Shown piece by piece: positions 20,862-34,364 of a stretch of DNA of 64,000 bases (position 1 is its first letter; each line of letters starts with the position of its first letter). The stretch spans positions 21,036,001 to 21,100,000 of the forward strand of contig NC_092312.1 of the NCBI RefSeq assembly GCF_036785885.1, read 5' to 3'. Under the pieces are notes generated by a model, which worked only from the letters and a program-made list of their open reading frames with translations, was not told the origin of the DNA and made no database searches. The translations under genes were made by a program, and so were the position numbers. This DNA comes from Coffea arabica (Eukaryota > Streptophyta > Magnoliopsida > Gentianales > Rubiaceae).

Positions 20862-22476
20862 ATATCACCACGTTAAGTATTAGAGAAGTTAATATTTGCC
20901 ACTTTCCACATGGTTGCTCATAATTTGGCAATCAGTCCAATGTAAGAAACTCTCCACCTAGCATTATAAGAAAGTCTCTTCAGTGAAATTTAGTCAAACA
21001 CTAGGCCTCATTAAACTCAGAAAGAATGCAAACCAGCATGAATGCACCCAACTGACTAGTCACGGATATTGAAATCCTGATTCCAGAAAATTACAGCAGT
21101 TCTAATTGAACTAGCAAGACAGAAATATGGAACAGCACAATAAATGAGAAAAATATCACTGCTTAAAAGATATTTTTTTCAAAGATATTAAAATTGCAAA
21201 CATCCTCCAAAATTTACAATAGCCCTTGAATTCAAACTGTTGAGTTTACCAATGAATTTCCACTTACCCAGCAATGAAATAGCACACAGAAAATCATCAC
21301 CCATACATTTTTTTTTCCCTTTTTTGCCTTTATAGGAACAAGAACAAGGTTCATGGTATAGTAGTTTACATCAGATACACAGACCCAAGATTACAATACT
21401 ACCCAAAGGGAAAAGAAAAAAAAATTAAAGAAATTTCTAACTGAATCAGATCCAATCACGCCAGATGGTAACAAAATCAGGTTGTACCAGTACCTTGTAA
21501 CGTAAAAATCGAGAATGAACAAAAGGAGAACGGATAACTGTAAGCACACTGAATTAAAATTCAAGACAATTGTAAAGACAATATAATGGAAGGAAAGGCG
21601 AAAACGGAGTGACCTTGATAAAATTGAGTCGGAGCTGGAAGCAGAAGATTCCCAGCATCTCTTTCTCTCTCTTAAAAACCACCACCCTTTTACTAGCTTT
21701 TTCCTTCGTTACATTAATTTAAACCCCAAATGAAGCAATCAACTCATAAACACACACCAGACCAAAGTCACTAGAGTACGATAATTAAAGAAATAATCCC
21801 ATGAAATTACAGCAAGAGAGATACATATACACTTCCATACACCATCTATACATACATGAGACCCGAGGGGGAGAGAGAGAGAGAGAGACAGGCGCAGAAG
21901 AAAAGTGAGTGTGTGAGTGTGGACTGTGGAGTGAAAAAGAGAAGATCAAAAGGTCGGAGAGTGACCGAGCGTGAACTGTTGTTTTTGATTACCACCACTT
22001 TAATTATTTGTTTATTAATCAAAAGCTTTTGAATTAACAAAACATTTAATCCACATCGTCTAAAGTTAACGGGTTGTTTGTTTTACTAGGCCGGCCTGGT
22101 GTAATTCTTCTACTCGTTAACGTTGGCGTCAGTCCGGGAATTACAGGTCTTTGAAATCAAATCCCCTGTTCCTTGTCCATTTTTAAAAAAAGTAGTACTA
22201 CCATTTTTTGCATTTAAAATTTTGCTCATTTTTTTTTTAACTGGAGTATCTTTTTTTATCTCTTATATATTAAATCACAAAAAATTTCCAAACGCACTTA
22301 ATTGATTGATTGATTGATAGAATTTTATTCTATTATTAGTATATTTGGTTTTGTTAAGCTTTTTCAGAAAGAATTATAGGGGTGTTTGCTCCTCTTATTA
22401 GTACAACTACAACAAACAATTGATGAGTGAAGGAGCGAAAACAATTGTCAGTAAAAATTATTTTCTGAAAGATGTA
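20862..22476 (-). promoter_or_regulatory. 5' UTR with probable intron, and promoter of the GSK3-like gene
   Basis: The stretch upstream of the ATG at 20861 has no ORF. A 5' UTR exon likely lies around 21600-21960, followed in transcription by a leader intron to about 20900, because this kinase family often has one and the intervening DNA is AT-rich. An (AG)n run at 21870-21890 reads as CT repeats in the leader. Exact junctions cannot be placed. Confidence 0.4.
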
Positions 22477-22714
22477 GGCTTCGTTTGAATTAGCTGTTTT
22501 TGAGAATGTTTTTAAAAAATTTTACTGTAGCAAAATTTTTAGAATATGTTTTAGGATATTTTTAGAAAATATTTTGGAATATTTAAAAGTAGTTGAGTTT
22601 TTAAAATGTATTTTGCAATATTTTTTGAATATTAAAAAAAATTTAGACTATTTTTAGAGTACTTTTTAAAATTTTTATTTAGTGTTTGAAAAATCGAAGG
22701 ATCTAAACAAAGCC
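22477..22714. mobile_element. Short TIR MITE
   Basis: Left end GGCTTCGTTTGAAT, right end inverse of GGCTTTGTTTAGAT; interior is AT-rich with repeated TTTTAGAATAT-type words. GTA flanks both ends as a possible 3-bp duplication. The superfamily is not certain. Confidence 0.5.
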
Positions 22715-24663
22715 GTAATTTCTTTTAAATATATTGTAATTCATTACAAACGATTTGTACAACCATACAACAAACATATCATGTACATATATAATAAAGT
22801 CGTATTTTCATCCTTATCCTTTTAGTTTATCTCTTTCCTACGTGGCTTGTCGACATAGCAAGTAAGTGCAACGCGCTTTATGAATTAACTCCCTAATAAC
22901 ATACACTATTCTATCCCTCTTTTTTTTCTTGACTTTACAATTCTAGACAATCCTTCCATAATTATTTCTTCTATTCTCTCACCCTTTTTTTTTCCTTAAC
23001 CCTAATCGTCAAGCCTAAATTTCCTGGGGATTAGTATAAAACTATAAATAATTTTAATTATGTTTTTAACTCTCTCTCATCTTCAACTCAAAAGTTCGAA
23101 ATATCAATTCAAATATTATATTATCTTTGTCAGATTATCGCTATCGAAGATACTCTACATTTTTACTCATCTATATGGTTCTTGATATTTTTACTCATCT
23201 ATTTTTACACTTTTCCACATTTTTTTGGAAAGTTTTTTTTTTTTTTTTGACTTCAATGCAAGGACCGGATTTGGAACTTCGTTTTTATTCCCTTCAATGC
23301 AAGGACCGCAATTAGACTTTGTTTATGCTCGCTGTATGTGGTATGTAATTTCCTACACCTTTTTCATAGTTAGGTCATTGAATTTGAATTTTCTAAGTTT
23401 TCAAAAGTTACAGTTTGGCTTTTATTTTTGGCAAGGATTTTGTAATTAATTTGTTATTTCAATTTATGGATTCACTTTTCAATTCAAGTAGAACACATAT
23501 TGCTTTTTTGGTTAGTGATTTAAAAATGGCCTTTTAAACTATGTGTTTTCACACAATTTTTTTAATTGCCTTCGACAATTTATTAATTGTCTTCAACAAT
23601 GTATTAATTTTTTTTTATTTTCTATGTTTCTGGGGTTAAAAAAATTTTGTGCAGTTTTCAATATTTTTTTTACACTTTGGTAGAAAGCTTCTAAAAAACA
23701 AGAAGATGTGACTGATTACATAAATGACAAGGCATCAAGTTCATTGTCACACAGCAGTTCATGTCATGCAATATACATCAGACTATTTAGATTTTTTATG
23801 TTTTTGACTTAATAGCAAAATACATCTTATGTTTTCGTTTTGGTTTCTATTAGCCATGAACAGATTTAGAAGGTTGCTGTGTTCCTATGGCTTGATTGAT
23901 TCTGAATTCTTATCTTTTATTAATATTTCATTCAGTTTCTTTTCTTTTCACATTAACCTTTAAACCATTTATATTAAGTACCAAAATTGATGTTTTGGTA
24001 ACGGGCTGGCCATTCTTTTGTTTACAGAAGAACAGCCAAGATTTGATCATCCCTATTTTCAAGTTTTTAAATGTCATCATATTGTCAATTTTTTTTTTTT
24101 TGCAATTTCAAATTATTAATTATTGAATTAGATGTTTAAATTTATATTATAAGACTATTTTTGAATAACAATTATTGTATTTAAGAAAAGTTATAATAGA
24201 TTATATAATAAGTTTGTATTTTATACAAATATTTTTATGAACTATACTAAATAATTTATTATTTTTAGATAATTCCCATCCAACGAACGAGTACAAAACT
24301 AATTTTATGTTTAGATACTATTCATGTGAGTTTGTACATTTTAGTTGCGTCATTTACCATCGCTCGTCGCTTGCCCATATCACCTAGTGTTAGCCTTCTT
24401 CAACGACCCTTCAAGCGTTCCACCCCACAACAATTTGATATTAGAAATAGAGAAATATTATTGTCTATAATGTCCACTGCATCTCACATGAAGTAAAGTA
24501 CATCACATCTAACACACTTAACATAGTATACATATACAATATACATAACTGTGATAATTTTGATCACAACTGATCATGCATACAACAAATCAAAACATTA
24601 ATCTTTGAAGTCAACAAGAAAAGAAAGATAAAAAAAAAAAAAGGGAAATGAACTTCCGGGTCA
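22715..24663. other. Spacer between GSK3-like and oxidoreductase genes
   Basis: AT-rich, no gene recognised. It contains two copies of CTTCAATGCAAGGACCG about 40 bp apart (23251-23310) and a 26-bp tandem pair near 23568-23610. No mobile-element ends were identified. Confidence 0.5.
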
Positions 24664-27310
24664 TTATATTCCTACAGCATCAAGAAGTTGGGAATGCTGG
24701 GAAACAGAAACCAGTGAATTGGCGACAATGGCACCACTTGCAGCCACAGCAGGGACACCAATTCCTGGAAAAGTAGAATCACCGCAGCAGAAGAGGTGTG
24801 GGATTGGGGTAGAATGTCCTGGAAATGTTCCTTTACCAGCTTCTATAGCTGGTCCGTAAGTTCCTCTATCCCTCCGAAGAAACCTTTTATGTGTCAATGG
24901 AGTACCAACTAACTTCACCTCACACTTTTCGCGGTCAAAACCAGGACCAAGTGCGCCTTCCACAGCCCGCCACATTACCTGGTGGGAGAAAGAAGTGATT
25001 ACAATAGCAACAGGAATGGGAGACCAGATTAAGCAGTTAAAGAATCACACTGGAAATCCAGGACAAGACAGAGAAAGTTCGTTTACTAAAATCAGAAGAG
25101 GTTTGAGGGTGAAAATGGGACTGATTCTCAAATCTGAATCTAGAACGTCCTCCGCTGAACCTTCCCTTCTTAAGTTGCAGAAATTACAACCCGAGATGAA
25201 CAATTATCAAAGAAGGGAAAAAAAAAGGTGATCTGAAGCAGAAAAGCGGGAGAAAACATCAAACAAGGTCACAAGAAGAAACTCTTTTAAAATCATATAG
25301 ATTTTTCATGAATGTGGAATCTCAAAAATTCCATAATGTCCATTAACGTGCATGATGCTGTTTAACTTGCTATCTCTAATTATTATCAGTTAATTTCCTG
25401 GTCCAGAATGCCCAAGGGACAGAAGAAGAATCTCAACAAGCAAACCTCAGATCGTCCAGCCTTGAGCTCTTTGTACTCTTTGCTTCTGCGGTCAAGCCCC
25501 TCCCAAAGTTCAAAAGGCTCAGTTCCTGGAGTATAGGCATGTAAGACATGCTTCCCAGGTGGAGCAAGATCAGGACTAAGCACGCTTGGTACAGATATTA
25601 AAACAACATTCTGATCAGCGTCAACCCCTCGCTTCCAGTCATTCACAACCATATGATGGATGCCCAGGTCCTCAGGGATACCCTATACCCAAAATGAGAA
25701 AGAAAAATCATATGGTTGGAAACATGGCGTGTTAAACACTACATATTATTAAATGGGAAATCCATACAGCCACCTAATAGTTTTAGGAGACTAGTACGGC
25801 TAGTTTTACTAAAATCAACTGGTAGCATGACAAGATGATGCATCTGACTTCTGTCTTAATGAATTCAAATGTACTCCATCCTTTCAATATCAATCTGGTT
25901 GCCTAAATACTTTCACAAACTGAAAATCTTACATCTTGTCACATGATGACTCTCAAGGGTCACCTTAACTAGGTCATTGAGCAAAAACCTTAAATCATCC
26001 TTATCAAAGATGAACATGCATGCAAATGAAATTTCTCACAGTAGACAATACTGCTGTAAGATGGATACAGAAATATGCTTGTGTCAGCTTGTTCAAATCA
26101 GCAAATATGTGAGATATAGTCCAAAATGGAAACTATAATTTCAATTTTTCAATCATTTATGTAAATTGTTTATATAGTCAGAGAAAAAGTTACCGAAGTT
26201 ACTTTTTCCTTAGGTATAATACTATGACACTTGAAGCCAAGATGTGACCAGAACAACAAAGTTAGCATATAGCAAGTTTAAAATGTTGTTACCCACTTTG
26301 ATGAATCAGAAGGAAGAATTAGACAAAATGTTTTCTCCATATAGCACAAACATTCAGTACAATACTAGCTTCAACAGGTGATGCCATCATCAACACTTCA
26401 GCAATATAAAAGCAAAGAATCCAAAGCAAAGCCAAAAAAAAAAAAAAAAACTTGAGGCGAACTCCAAATAATACAGCAAGGTGAACTCTATCTCAATTCA
26501 GTAAGGACATAGTTTTAACAAAGGTTCTAGCTACAGAGAGAACTAGGTTGTAAACCTTCTAAACAATACAGCATTCACTGGTTGCCTAAGAAAATTTTCT
26601 GAATCAATTTGATAAGAGTGCAAAATATCAGTTCTCAGACAATAACAGCCAAGACAAAAGCTGGCTGCTTCCTTACCATTGCTTACCTCTGCTTCAAATC
26701 CTAAATGTAAGTGCATGAACGATTCACATTGTGGGGTGCTTTTGATTTTGTCTGCATATGATTTTGGAACAAATTCCTTGGGCAATAACTTCAGTGTGTC
26801 CCACATGGATGCATTGCTCACAACAGCCTTTCTAGCACGCACAATCTGCAGTAATGATGTTGCAGAATTTCATTAATGACACAAATAAGATAACGATGTT
26901 CATGTATGAGAGAATTTACTCACTTGGCCACTTCTTAGCTTCACACCAACAGCCCGGCCTCCTTCAACAACAATACTTTCCACATGACTCCTTAGAGAGA
27001 TCCGTCCACCAAGCTTCTGTAATCCCCTGATAAGAGCATCAACAACTGCCCCACTTCCATGAAGAGGGTATTCTAGACAGCAACCTGGTTTATACCATTC
27101 TGAAAACATGTAAATCTGAGAAGTAGGGGTATCATGTTAGATAAATATAGCTGAATGCCTGAGCAAGGTAGACTTGAAAATAAGACAAAGTATAAAATAG
27201 AAAGGTGAACAATATCAATGCAGATGTAAGTTAAAGTTAAAATGAAAGGAAAGACCAGCTCTGCATTGTCTTTAGATAGACAAATATAGAAGCACAATAG
27301 GGATTTCTTG

Positions 27311-27342
<32 letters not shown>

Positions 27343-29616
27343 AAACGAGTTCATCCATGCATGTTAAAACATCTATACAATTTCATCTAACTAAAACACA
27401 GATCAAAATTAAACAATTCATTGGAAGACAAAAGAAAAGCAGAAAGTAATTTGTGGTCTAATGCTCCATGCATGAGTTGAAATTTCGGCCGTCATTGTAA
27501 AAGAGAGTATCAAATACACAACATACCATTTCTGCTGAAAGGATGCCATTAGATTTCACTCCTGCTAGCAAGAAAGAAAGAAGATCCACCCAATTCCGCA
27601 CAAAAGGATCTTTTAGTCCCAACGAGTCAATGATATCTGAGAAAGGTCTTAAAAGCTTAGTAGCACCGAAGGCTCCCTGAGGTCCCATTTGAGCAAAGGA
27701 TTGCAACAGAGAAGGTGCATATCTAGCGGCAGCCGTAGAAAGAACACCCCAATCACCTCGAATAGATAGAGGGGGCAGAGCCATTGCAGCTACAGACAGA
27801 GGAAGTATTGCATCCTGTAAAAGATGTATTGACAATTGAGACATTAAAAAAAGAAATCAATGAAAGTAAATTTAGGAATGAGCATCAATAGCACTCACAA
27901 GAAGCTTTCTCCATTCTTTTGCAGCCTCTAGACCTGCAAACTTCTCAAGATCCTGCATAAGAAAATGTTGTATTAAGCATCTTTCACCAGCAGAGACGCT
28001 TAATACACGACCATTGTTTTGATAAAAGACATGAACTTCAAAAGGTTATTGAGATGAGCTGGAGTGATCCTCTTAGCTTTCCTGCTCATATCAGTTATAG
28101 TGCTTGATTTTGGAAGTGAAGCATAGATTACGTGTGTACAAAGGCAGACTTTAGCAAAAGATCATCTTCACAGTTGAAAAAAGTCGTCCAATCTGATAGC
28201 AAGCTTGTAATAATGCGTAAAATTTTTGGGTAAACGAGTGACTGTAATTTGAAGTTCGATCACATTCTTATACAAGAACTGAAATTTTCAATCTGGTGAA
28301 GTCCTGTTGCAAAATCTGGATGATCTACATGTTTGAAAAAATTCAATAGAATGAATGTAGATTCATTTTGACAATTCTAGAAACATGAAGTCTAAAGTGA
28401 GCAATAAATTCACCTCGAAGAACTCTGTTGGCCCAATGCGTGACAAGAACTCACCTTCAGGAACATATACCATCCACGAGTCATAGGTTGCACAGGGAAT
28501 CGACTCACCTAATGCATCAAGAACCTGCCAAAAAAAAAAAAATCATTATATCAAGTTTGAAAGCGAAACAGAAATGCATTTTTCGAGAAATTTAATTGCT
28601 CATGCAATATAGTATTTTCTTACTGAGCAGTGGAAAGACACTATAACATAACCAACACAAGTAATACAGTCATCTAAATGCTGTTTGCGATCTCACAGAT
28701 TTTTTTTTTTTGGGGAGCCGGGGGTGGGGGATATCTTTTGCTACACCTCTCCAACTCTCCATACCATGTTGCCTGCACTAGCCCACAGCGTTAGTTGAAA
28801 CACTCAAAATTAAGCACATGGCCCCTTAAACTTTTCTGGACATGTCACAGAATTAACGATCAAGAAGCTAATAATCTACAACCTTCTAACTGGCTGCAGT
28901 CCCGAGGGACAAAAGGGAACACTTATCAGACATCCTATTGGTGATTGGTGAAGGAGATACGATGAAAGTAAAATTATTGTTGGAAACGAAAGAAACAATT
29001 ACCTGTGCCAGAGGATTGGCCTGTGGACCTCTTGACTGAAATCCAGAAAAAAGAGAAGGGCCGGAGTCAAATTTGTAGCCTTCGATCTCGAAAGAATGAG
29101 CAGCGCCCCCAGGCAAATCATGGCTTTCCAAAACCAGAACATCTTGGCCATATCTGGCCAGAAGTCCAGCACAGCATAACCCACCAATACCACTACCAAC
29201 AACCACAACATCTGCCTCTGCCTTGCCTGCAGATCATTCTGCAACCATATTAATACATAATTACCCCCTCATTTTACACCCAAAAAAAAGAGAGAGAGGA
29301 GGGGGGGTGTTCCAAAAAAACTCCATTATGTACTATACTACTGCATTTCGTCTAGTTTAATAGGTGTCTCTGGAAGAGGGATCGAGAGAGGACCTGAAAA
29401 GGGTTTGGGTGGATCAATTACAGCAGTGGATGAAGAGGGATAGGCATTGGAACTAGTGGAGTTGGAAGAAGAGGAACTTCTTGGCGCCAAAGAAAAGGGT
29501 CTTTTTCTAGTAGTCTTGGGTAGCCAAGGGCGTGGAGTGAAATTTAAAAGCGGAGAGATAGGTTGGGGTTGAATTCGATAAGGGAGCTTCGACGAAACTG
29601 AAATGCCACCCACCAT
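24664..29616 (-). CDS. Plastid FAD oxidoreductase, carotenoid isomerase-like (copy A, intact)
   Basis: Member of the phytoene-desaturase/CRTISO-related FAD amine-oxidase fold, closest by memory to Arabidopsis At1g57770; its substrate is unproven and it is not true CRTISO. Exons (minus): 29616-29394, 29226-29003, 28524-28414, 27952-27899, 27814-27527, 27115-26924, 26845-26687, 25682-25446, 24978-24664; 600 aa, all phases consistent. Residues 1-75 are Ser/Pro/Arg-rich, a plastid transit peptide. The dinucleotide-binding motif VVVVGSGIGGLCCAGLLARY (81-100) is followed by VLVLESHDLPGGAAHSFE and FDSGPSLFSGF. C-terminal FAD motif: FCCGDSTFPGIGVPAVAASG. A truncated-looking frame at exon 1 resolves once the CAG|GT donor at 29394 is used. 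A tandem copy lies 2 kb downstream in map order (31642-38581). Confidence 0.93.
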
Positions 29617-31641
29617 TGTTTTTCAACACTATAAAGGAATGTAGTAAGAGCAATTCTTGTAGCATGTAACTCAACCTCGACTGTTGGAACCTTAAAAGTG
29701 GGTTCAAGAAGAAGACTGGATAAGTATAGAGTAACGAGACCAGTATTAAAGTACCCCACAGCTCAAACAAACGACGGAATAGTAAGTTCGTCGTGTGCTC
29801 CTCCCCAGCGTTGCTTCCTCAGCTCTTCTCACCACTACACTTTCTTATCTTATTACGCAGTCTAGAAGATGCCACGCCAGGCCACCCACGAGCGACGTAA
29901 TTGCCTGGTATTGCAGTTGGCAACTGACGCAATGACTATCAATTACATAGACGGTATACCCCGTTTGGTTCCAGCAAACCAGGGAGGAAAAGGAAAGAAT
30001 TTTCTGGGAAAGAAATTTTTGTGCTTGGCTAGTGTGGAAACTAATAAGGAAAGGAAATACGAAAAACACCTGAGTTGGATCCTCTGTGTGTGTCAAATTT
30101 AATACTACTTTCACTTATCATGCCACTGAAGAAGCGGATCCCACGTGGAAACTCCTACCAGATTTTGCCTAAAATAAGAAGGCCTTGTTTGTTTGGATAG
30201 GGTATTATTTGAAATAATTATTATAGTACTTTTTGTGATGTGATGTGATATATGTGAGATAAAAAAGTGATTGAGAATATAAAAAGATTAGTTGGAAAAT
30301 GTGTTTATGATGCAAGTGAAATATTATTTGAGATAATATTGCTATCCAAACACATTGCGGGATGAAACAGTGGAAAACCAGAAGCAGCTTGGTATCTCTC
30401 TTTTCTCTCCACTTCACTTAATTGATTCTCAGCCTTGTCACTCCTTGATTCTTACACATAAATTCGATCCTCCAATAAAAAAACAGTGATTAACAAAGCA
30501 CGGAGTGGTTTAAGATAAATAGATTATACAATAATTAACGTCTTCGAAAAAAAAAATAACATACGGGACGATTCCCGCAAGGCGCAAGTAACCAAAGATC
30601 CCTATTGATCCAAGAGTTTATTGGGCCAATAGACTCTTGGGTTGTTGGTACCACCAAAACAATTAAGTCTAGGTCTTGCTTCCCAACTTGCCACTTAATT
30701 GTAATTTTTTTCGATGGAAAAATCTTGTCTGCTCTACCTCGCTTTAAACTAGGCTAAAGTAGGTTATATAAATATTATCGTTGTGACAAAAAAAAATCCA
30801 TCTATTTATTGGAATCAAGGAACTAGTCTTTCTTATTGATATCTCAGGATGAAAAATAGGGATTTGTGAACCTTGACAGTCGAGATGATCCAGAGGTACA
30901 TGAGACCGTCTTGATTTTGATAATTTGTTGCTTATTTTTGGAAAAATAAAATTAAAGTCGCATACTTATGGTGTTGTTTTTAATATTAGTTTACTTGTTA
31001 TAGCACAAATTTCTTAATTGACAGCTCTTTATATACCAGTATATGCATATACGTTGCTGTGTTCATCTTCTTAGTTCTTTTTTATTTTTAATAATAGACA
31101 TATTATTGCTCTGAAAAAGTTTTGAGTAATCAATTTGTTGCTCACCTTGTATCTTATAATGCTAATTGGTTTGACATGAAATTCTGACTTGAACCCAGCC
31201 TTTTTGTGTCTTTTGCTTGGGATACTTTATTCTAGCTTTTTATAGTGAGCAGTAGATTGACTTGATTTTGTGGAGGCTTTTGTGTGGAGCCCCTGCAAAA
31301 AATAGTTTGTGCCATCTGTGAAAAGTGCTGAGTAGGGATACAAACCTAATTGATTATTGTTGACCATATCTTTATGCCTTTTGTCATCATGCTACTAGCT
31401 ACTTTCTTAGATTTTTGTTGTTTCATGAGATTGGTGCAATAATTGGCAATCCATTAAAATGCAATTTACAGTAATCTTTCTCAATCTCTCTTTATATGTT
31501 TGCAATTCAAAATCTCTTTTCATTAGTATCATAATTAAAGTAAACAAAGACCATGATAATAATGTCATTGTCTCTGCTAATTTTGCAGACAATTAGCAGA
31601 GAAAGAAGCTTTGTCATGCTTTCAGATGAACTCCCAGGTCA
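29617..31641. other. Spacer between the tandem oxidoreductase copies
   Basis: Includes the copy A leader/promoter (29617 to about 29800, homologous to the region upstream of copy B) and a MITE at 30181-30361. The remainder is AT-rich without recognisable genes. The duplication boundary lies near 31610, where similarity to sequence around 24640 starts. Confidence 0.5.
30181..30361. mobile_element. MITE with TGTTTGGATAG ends
   Basis: Left end carries TGTTTGTTTGGATAG; the right end is the inverse, CTATCCAAACACATT. The interior (GTACTTTTTGTGATGTGATG, TATGTGAGATAAAAAAGTG) matches the element in the KH-gene intron at about 58741-58945, showing a local family. Target duplication not resolved. Confidence 0.6.
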
Positions 31642-34255
31642 CTACATTCCTACGGCATCAAGAAGTTGGGAATGCTGAGAAACAGAAACCAGTGAATTGG
31701 CGACAACGATACCACTTGCAGCCACAGCAGGACACCCATTCCTGGAAAAGTAGAATCACCGCAGCAGAAGAGTTGTGGGATTGGGGTAGAATGTCCTGGA
31801 AATGTTCCTTTACCAACCTCTATAGCTGGTCCATAAGTTCCTCCATCCCTCCGAAGAAACCTTTTATGTGTCAATGGAGTACCAACTAACTTCACCTCAC
31901 ACTTTGCGCGGTCAAAACCAGGACCGAGTGCACGTTCCACAGCCCGCCACAATACCTGGTGGAGAAAGAAGTAGTGACAATAGCAACAGGAATGGGAGAC
32001 CAGATTAAGCAGTTAAAGAGTCACACTGGAAATCCAGGACAAGCCAGAGAAAGTTCGTTTACTAAAATCAGAAGAGGTCTGAGGGTGAAAATGGGACTGA
32101 TTCTCAAATGTGCAGTTCACAAGATTATCTGAATCTTGAATGTCCTCCGCTGAACCTTCCCTTTTTTAGTTGCAGACAAGCAGGAGAAAACATCAAACAA
32201 GGTCACAAGAAGAAATTCTTTTAAAATCATATAGATTTTTCATGAATGTGGTATCTCAAAAATTCCATAATGTTCATTGACGTCCATAATGCATTTTCGG
32301 GCAAAACAGATAAGTAGTCCTGTTTAACTTGCTATCTCTAATTATTATCAGTTATTTCCTGGTCCGGGATACTCGAGGGATAGAAGAAGAATCTCAACAA
32401 GCATACCTCAGATCGTCCAGTCTTGAGCTCTTTGTACTCCTTGCTTCTGCGGTCAAGCCCATCCCAAAGTTCAAAAGGCTCAGTTCCTGGGGTATAGGCA
32501 GGTAAGACATGCTTCCCAGGTGGAGCAACATGAGGACTAAGCACACTTGGTACAGATATTAAAACAACATTCTGATCAGCGTCAACCCCTCGCTTCCAGT
32601 CATTCACAACTATATGATGGAAGCCCAGGTCCTTAGGGATGCCCTATATCCAAAATGAAAAAGAAAAATCATATGGTTGGAAGCGTGGCATGTTAAACAC
32701 TACATATTATTAAATGGGAAATCCATACAGCCACCTAATAATTTGAGGAGACTAGTGCGACTAGTTTTACCAAAATCGTCTGATTGAATGACAAGACGAT
32801 GCATCTGATTTCTGTCTTCTTGAATTCAAATGTACTCCACCCTTTCAATATAAATCTGGTTGCCTAATTACTTTCACAAACTGAAAATCTTACATCCCGT
32901 TACATGATGTCTCTCAAAGGTCAACTTAACTAAGACATTGAGCAAAAACCTAAGACCATCCTTATCAAAGATAACATGCATGCAAATGAAATGTCTCACT
33001 GTAGACAATACTGCTGCAAGATGGATACAGAAATATGCTTGTGTGAGCTTGTATAAATTGGAAAATAGGTGAGATATAGTCCAGCATGGAAACTATAATT
33101 TGAATTTTCCAATTATTTATGTAAATTGTTTGTATAGTCAGATAAAAGTTACTGAAGTTACTTTTTCCTTAGGTATAAAACTATCACGCTTGAAGACAAG
33201 ATGTGATCAGCACAACAAAGTTAGCATATAACCACTTTAAAATGTTACCCACTTTGATGGATCGGAAGGAAAAATTAGACAAAAAATTTTCTTCGAATTC
33301 ATTGCAATACTAGCTTCAACAGGTGATGCCATCATCAACACTTCAGCAATATAAAAGCAAAGTATCCAAAGCAAAGCACCAAAAAACAAAATAACTTAAG
33401 GTGAACTTCAAATAATACAGCAAGGTGAACTCTATCTTAATTCAGCAAGCACTTAGTTTTAACAAAGTTTCTAGATATACAGAGAACTAGGTTGTAAACC
33501 CTCTAAACAATACAGCTTTCACTGGTTGCCTAAGAAAATTTTCTGAATCAATTTGATAAGAGTGCAAAATATCAGTCCTTAGACAAATAACGGCCAAGAC
33601 AAAAGCTGGCTGCTTCCTTACCATTGCTTGCCTCTGCTTCAAATCCTAAATGTAAGTGCATGAACGATTCACATTGTGGGGTGCTTTTGATTCTGTCTGC
33701 GTATGATTTTGGAACAAATTCCCTGGGCAATAACTTCAGTGTGTCCCACATGGATGCATTGCTCACAACAGCCTTTCTAGCACGCACAAACTGCAGTAAC
33801 GATGTTGCAGACTTTCACTAATGACACAAATAAGATAACTATGTTCATGTATAAAGAGAATTCACTCACTTGGCCACTTCTTAGCTTCACACCAGCAGCC
33901 CGGCCTCCTTCAACAACAATACTTCCCACATGACTTCTTAGACGGATCCGTCCACCAAACTTATGTAATCCCCTGATAAGTGCATCAACAACTGCCCCAC
34001 TTCCGTCAAGAGGATACTCTAGACAGCAACCTAGTTTATACCATTCTGAAAGCATGTAAATCTGAGAAGTAAGGGTATCGTGTAAGATAAATATAGCTGA
34101 ATGCCTGAGCACGGCAGACTTGAAAATAGGACCAAGTATAAAATAGACACGAGAACAATATCAATGCAGATGTATGTTAAAGTTAAAATGAAAGGAAAGA
34201 CCAGCTCTGCATTGTCTTTAGATAGACAAATATAGAAGCACAATAGGGATCTCTT

Positions 34256-34364
34256 GCATGCATGCTTACATACATACATGTACATACATATATGTATGTA
34301 TGTATGTATGTATATATATGTGTATGTGTATATGTATGTATGTATGTGTATGTATATATATATA
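34256..34364. repeat. (TATG/TACA)n microsatellite in copy B intron 5
   Basis: Long run of TATG, TACA and TA units. Copy A has a (CA)n(TA)n tract at the matching place (about 27310-27340). The 2-kb insertion in copy B interrupts this microsatellite; its other flank is at about 36300-36335. Confidence 0.8.

Noticed and set aside
24664-29616. Calling copy A the true carotenoid isomerase CRTISO
   Set aside because: The motif context (CCAGLLARY, ESHDLPGGAAHSFE) differs from CRTISO (remembered as VAATQLAVKG, EKYVIPGGSSG) and matches the At1g57770-type family, so no CRTISO symbol was given.
31650-31952. Copy B last exon as a gene with a new C-terminus
   Set aside because: The changed tail results from a 1-nt loss relative to copy A and loses the conserved FAD-binding end.
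34256-34364. CRISPR-like short tandem repeats
   Set aside because: Simple TATG/TACA microsatellite without spacers, in a plant intron.
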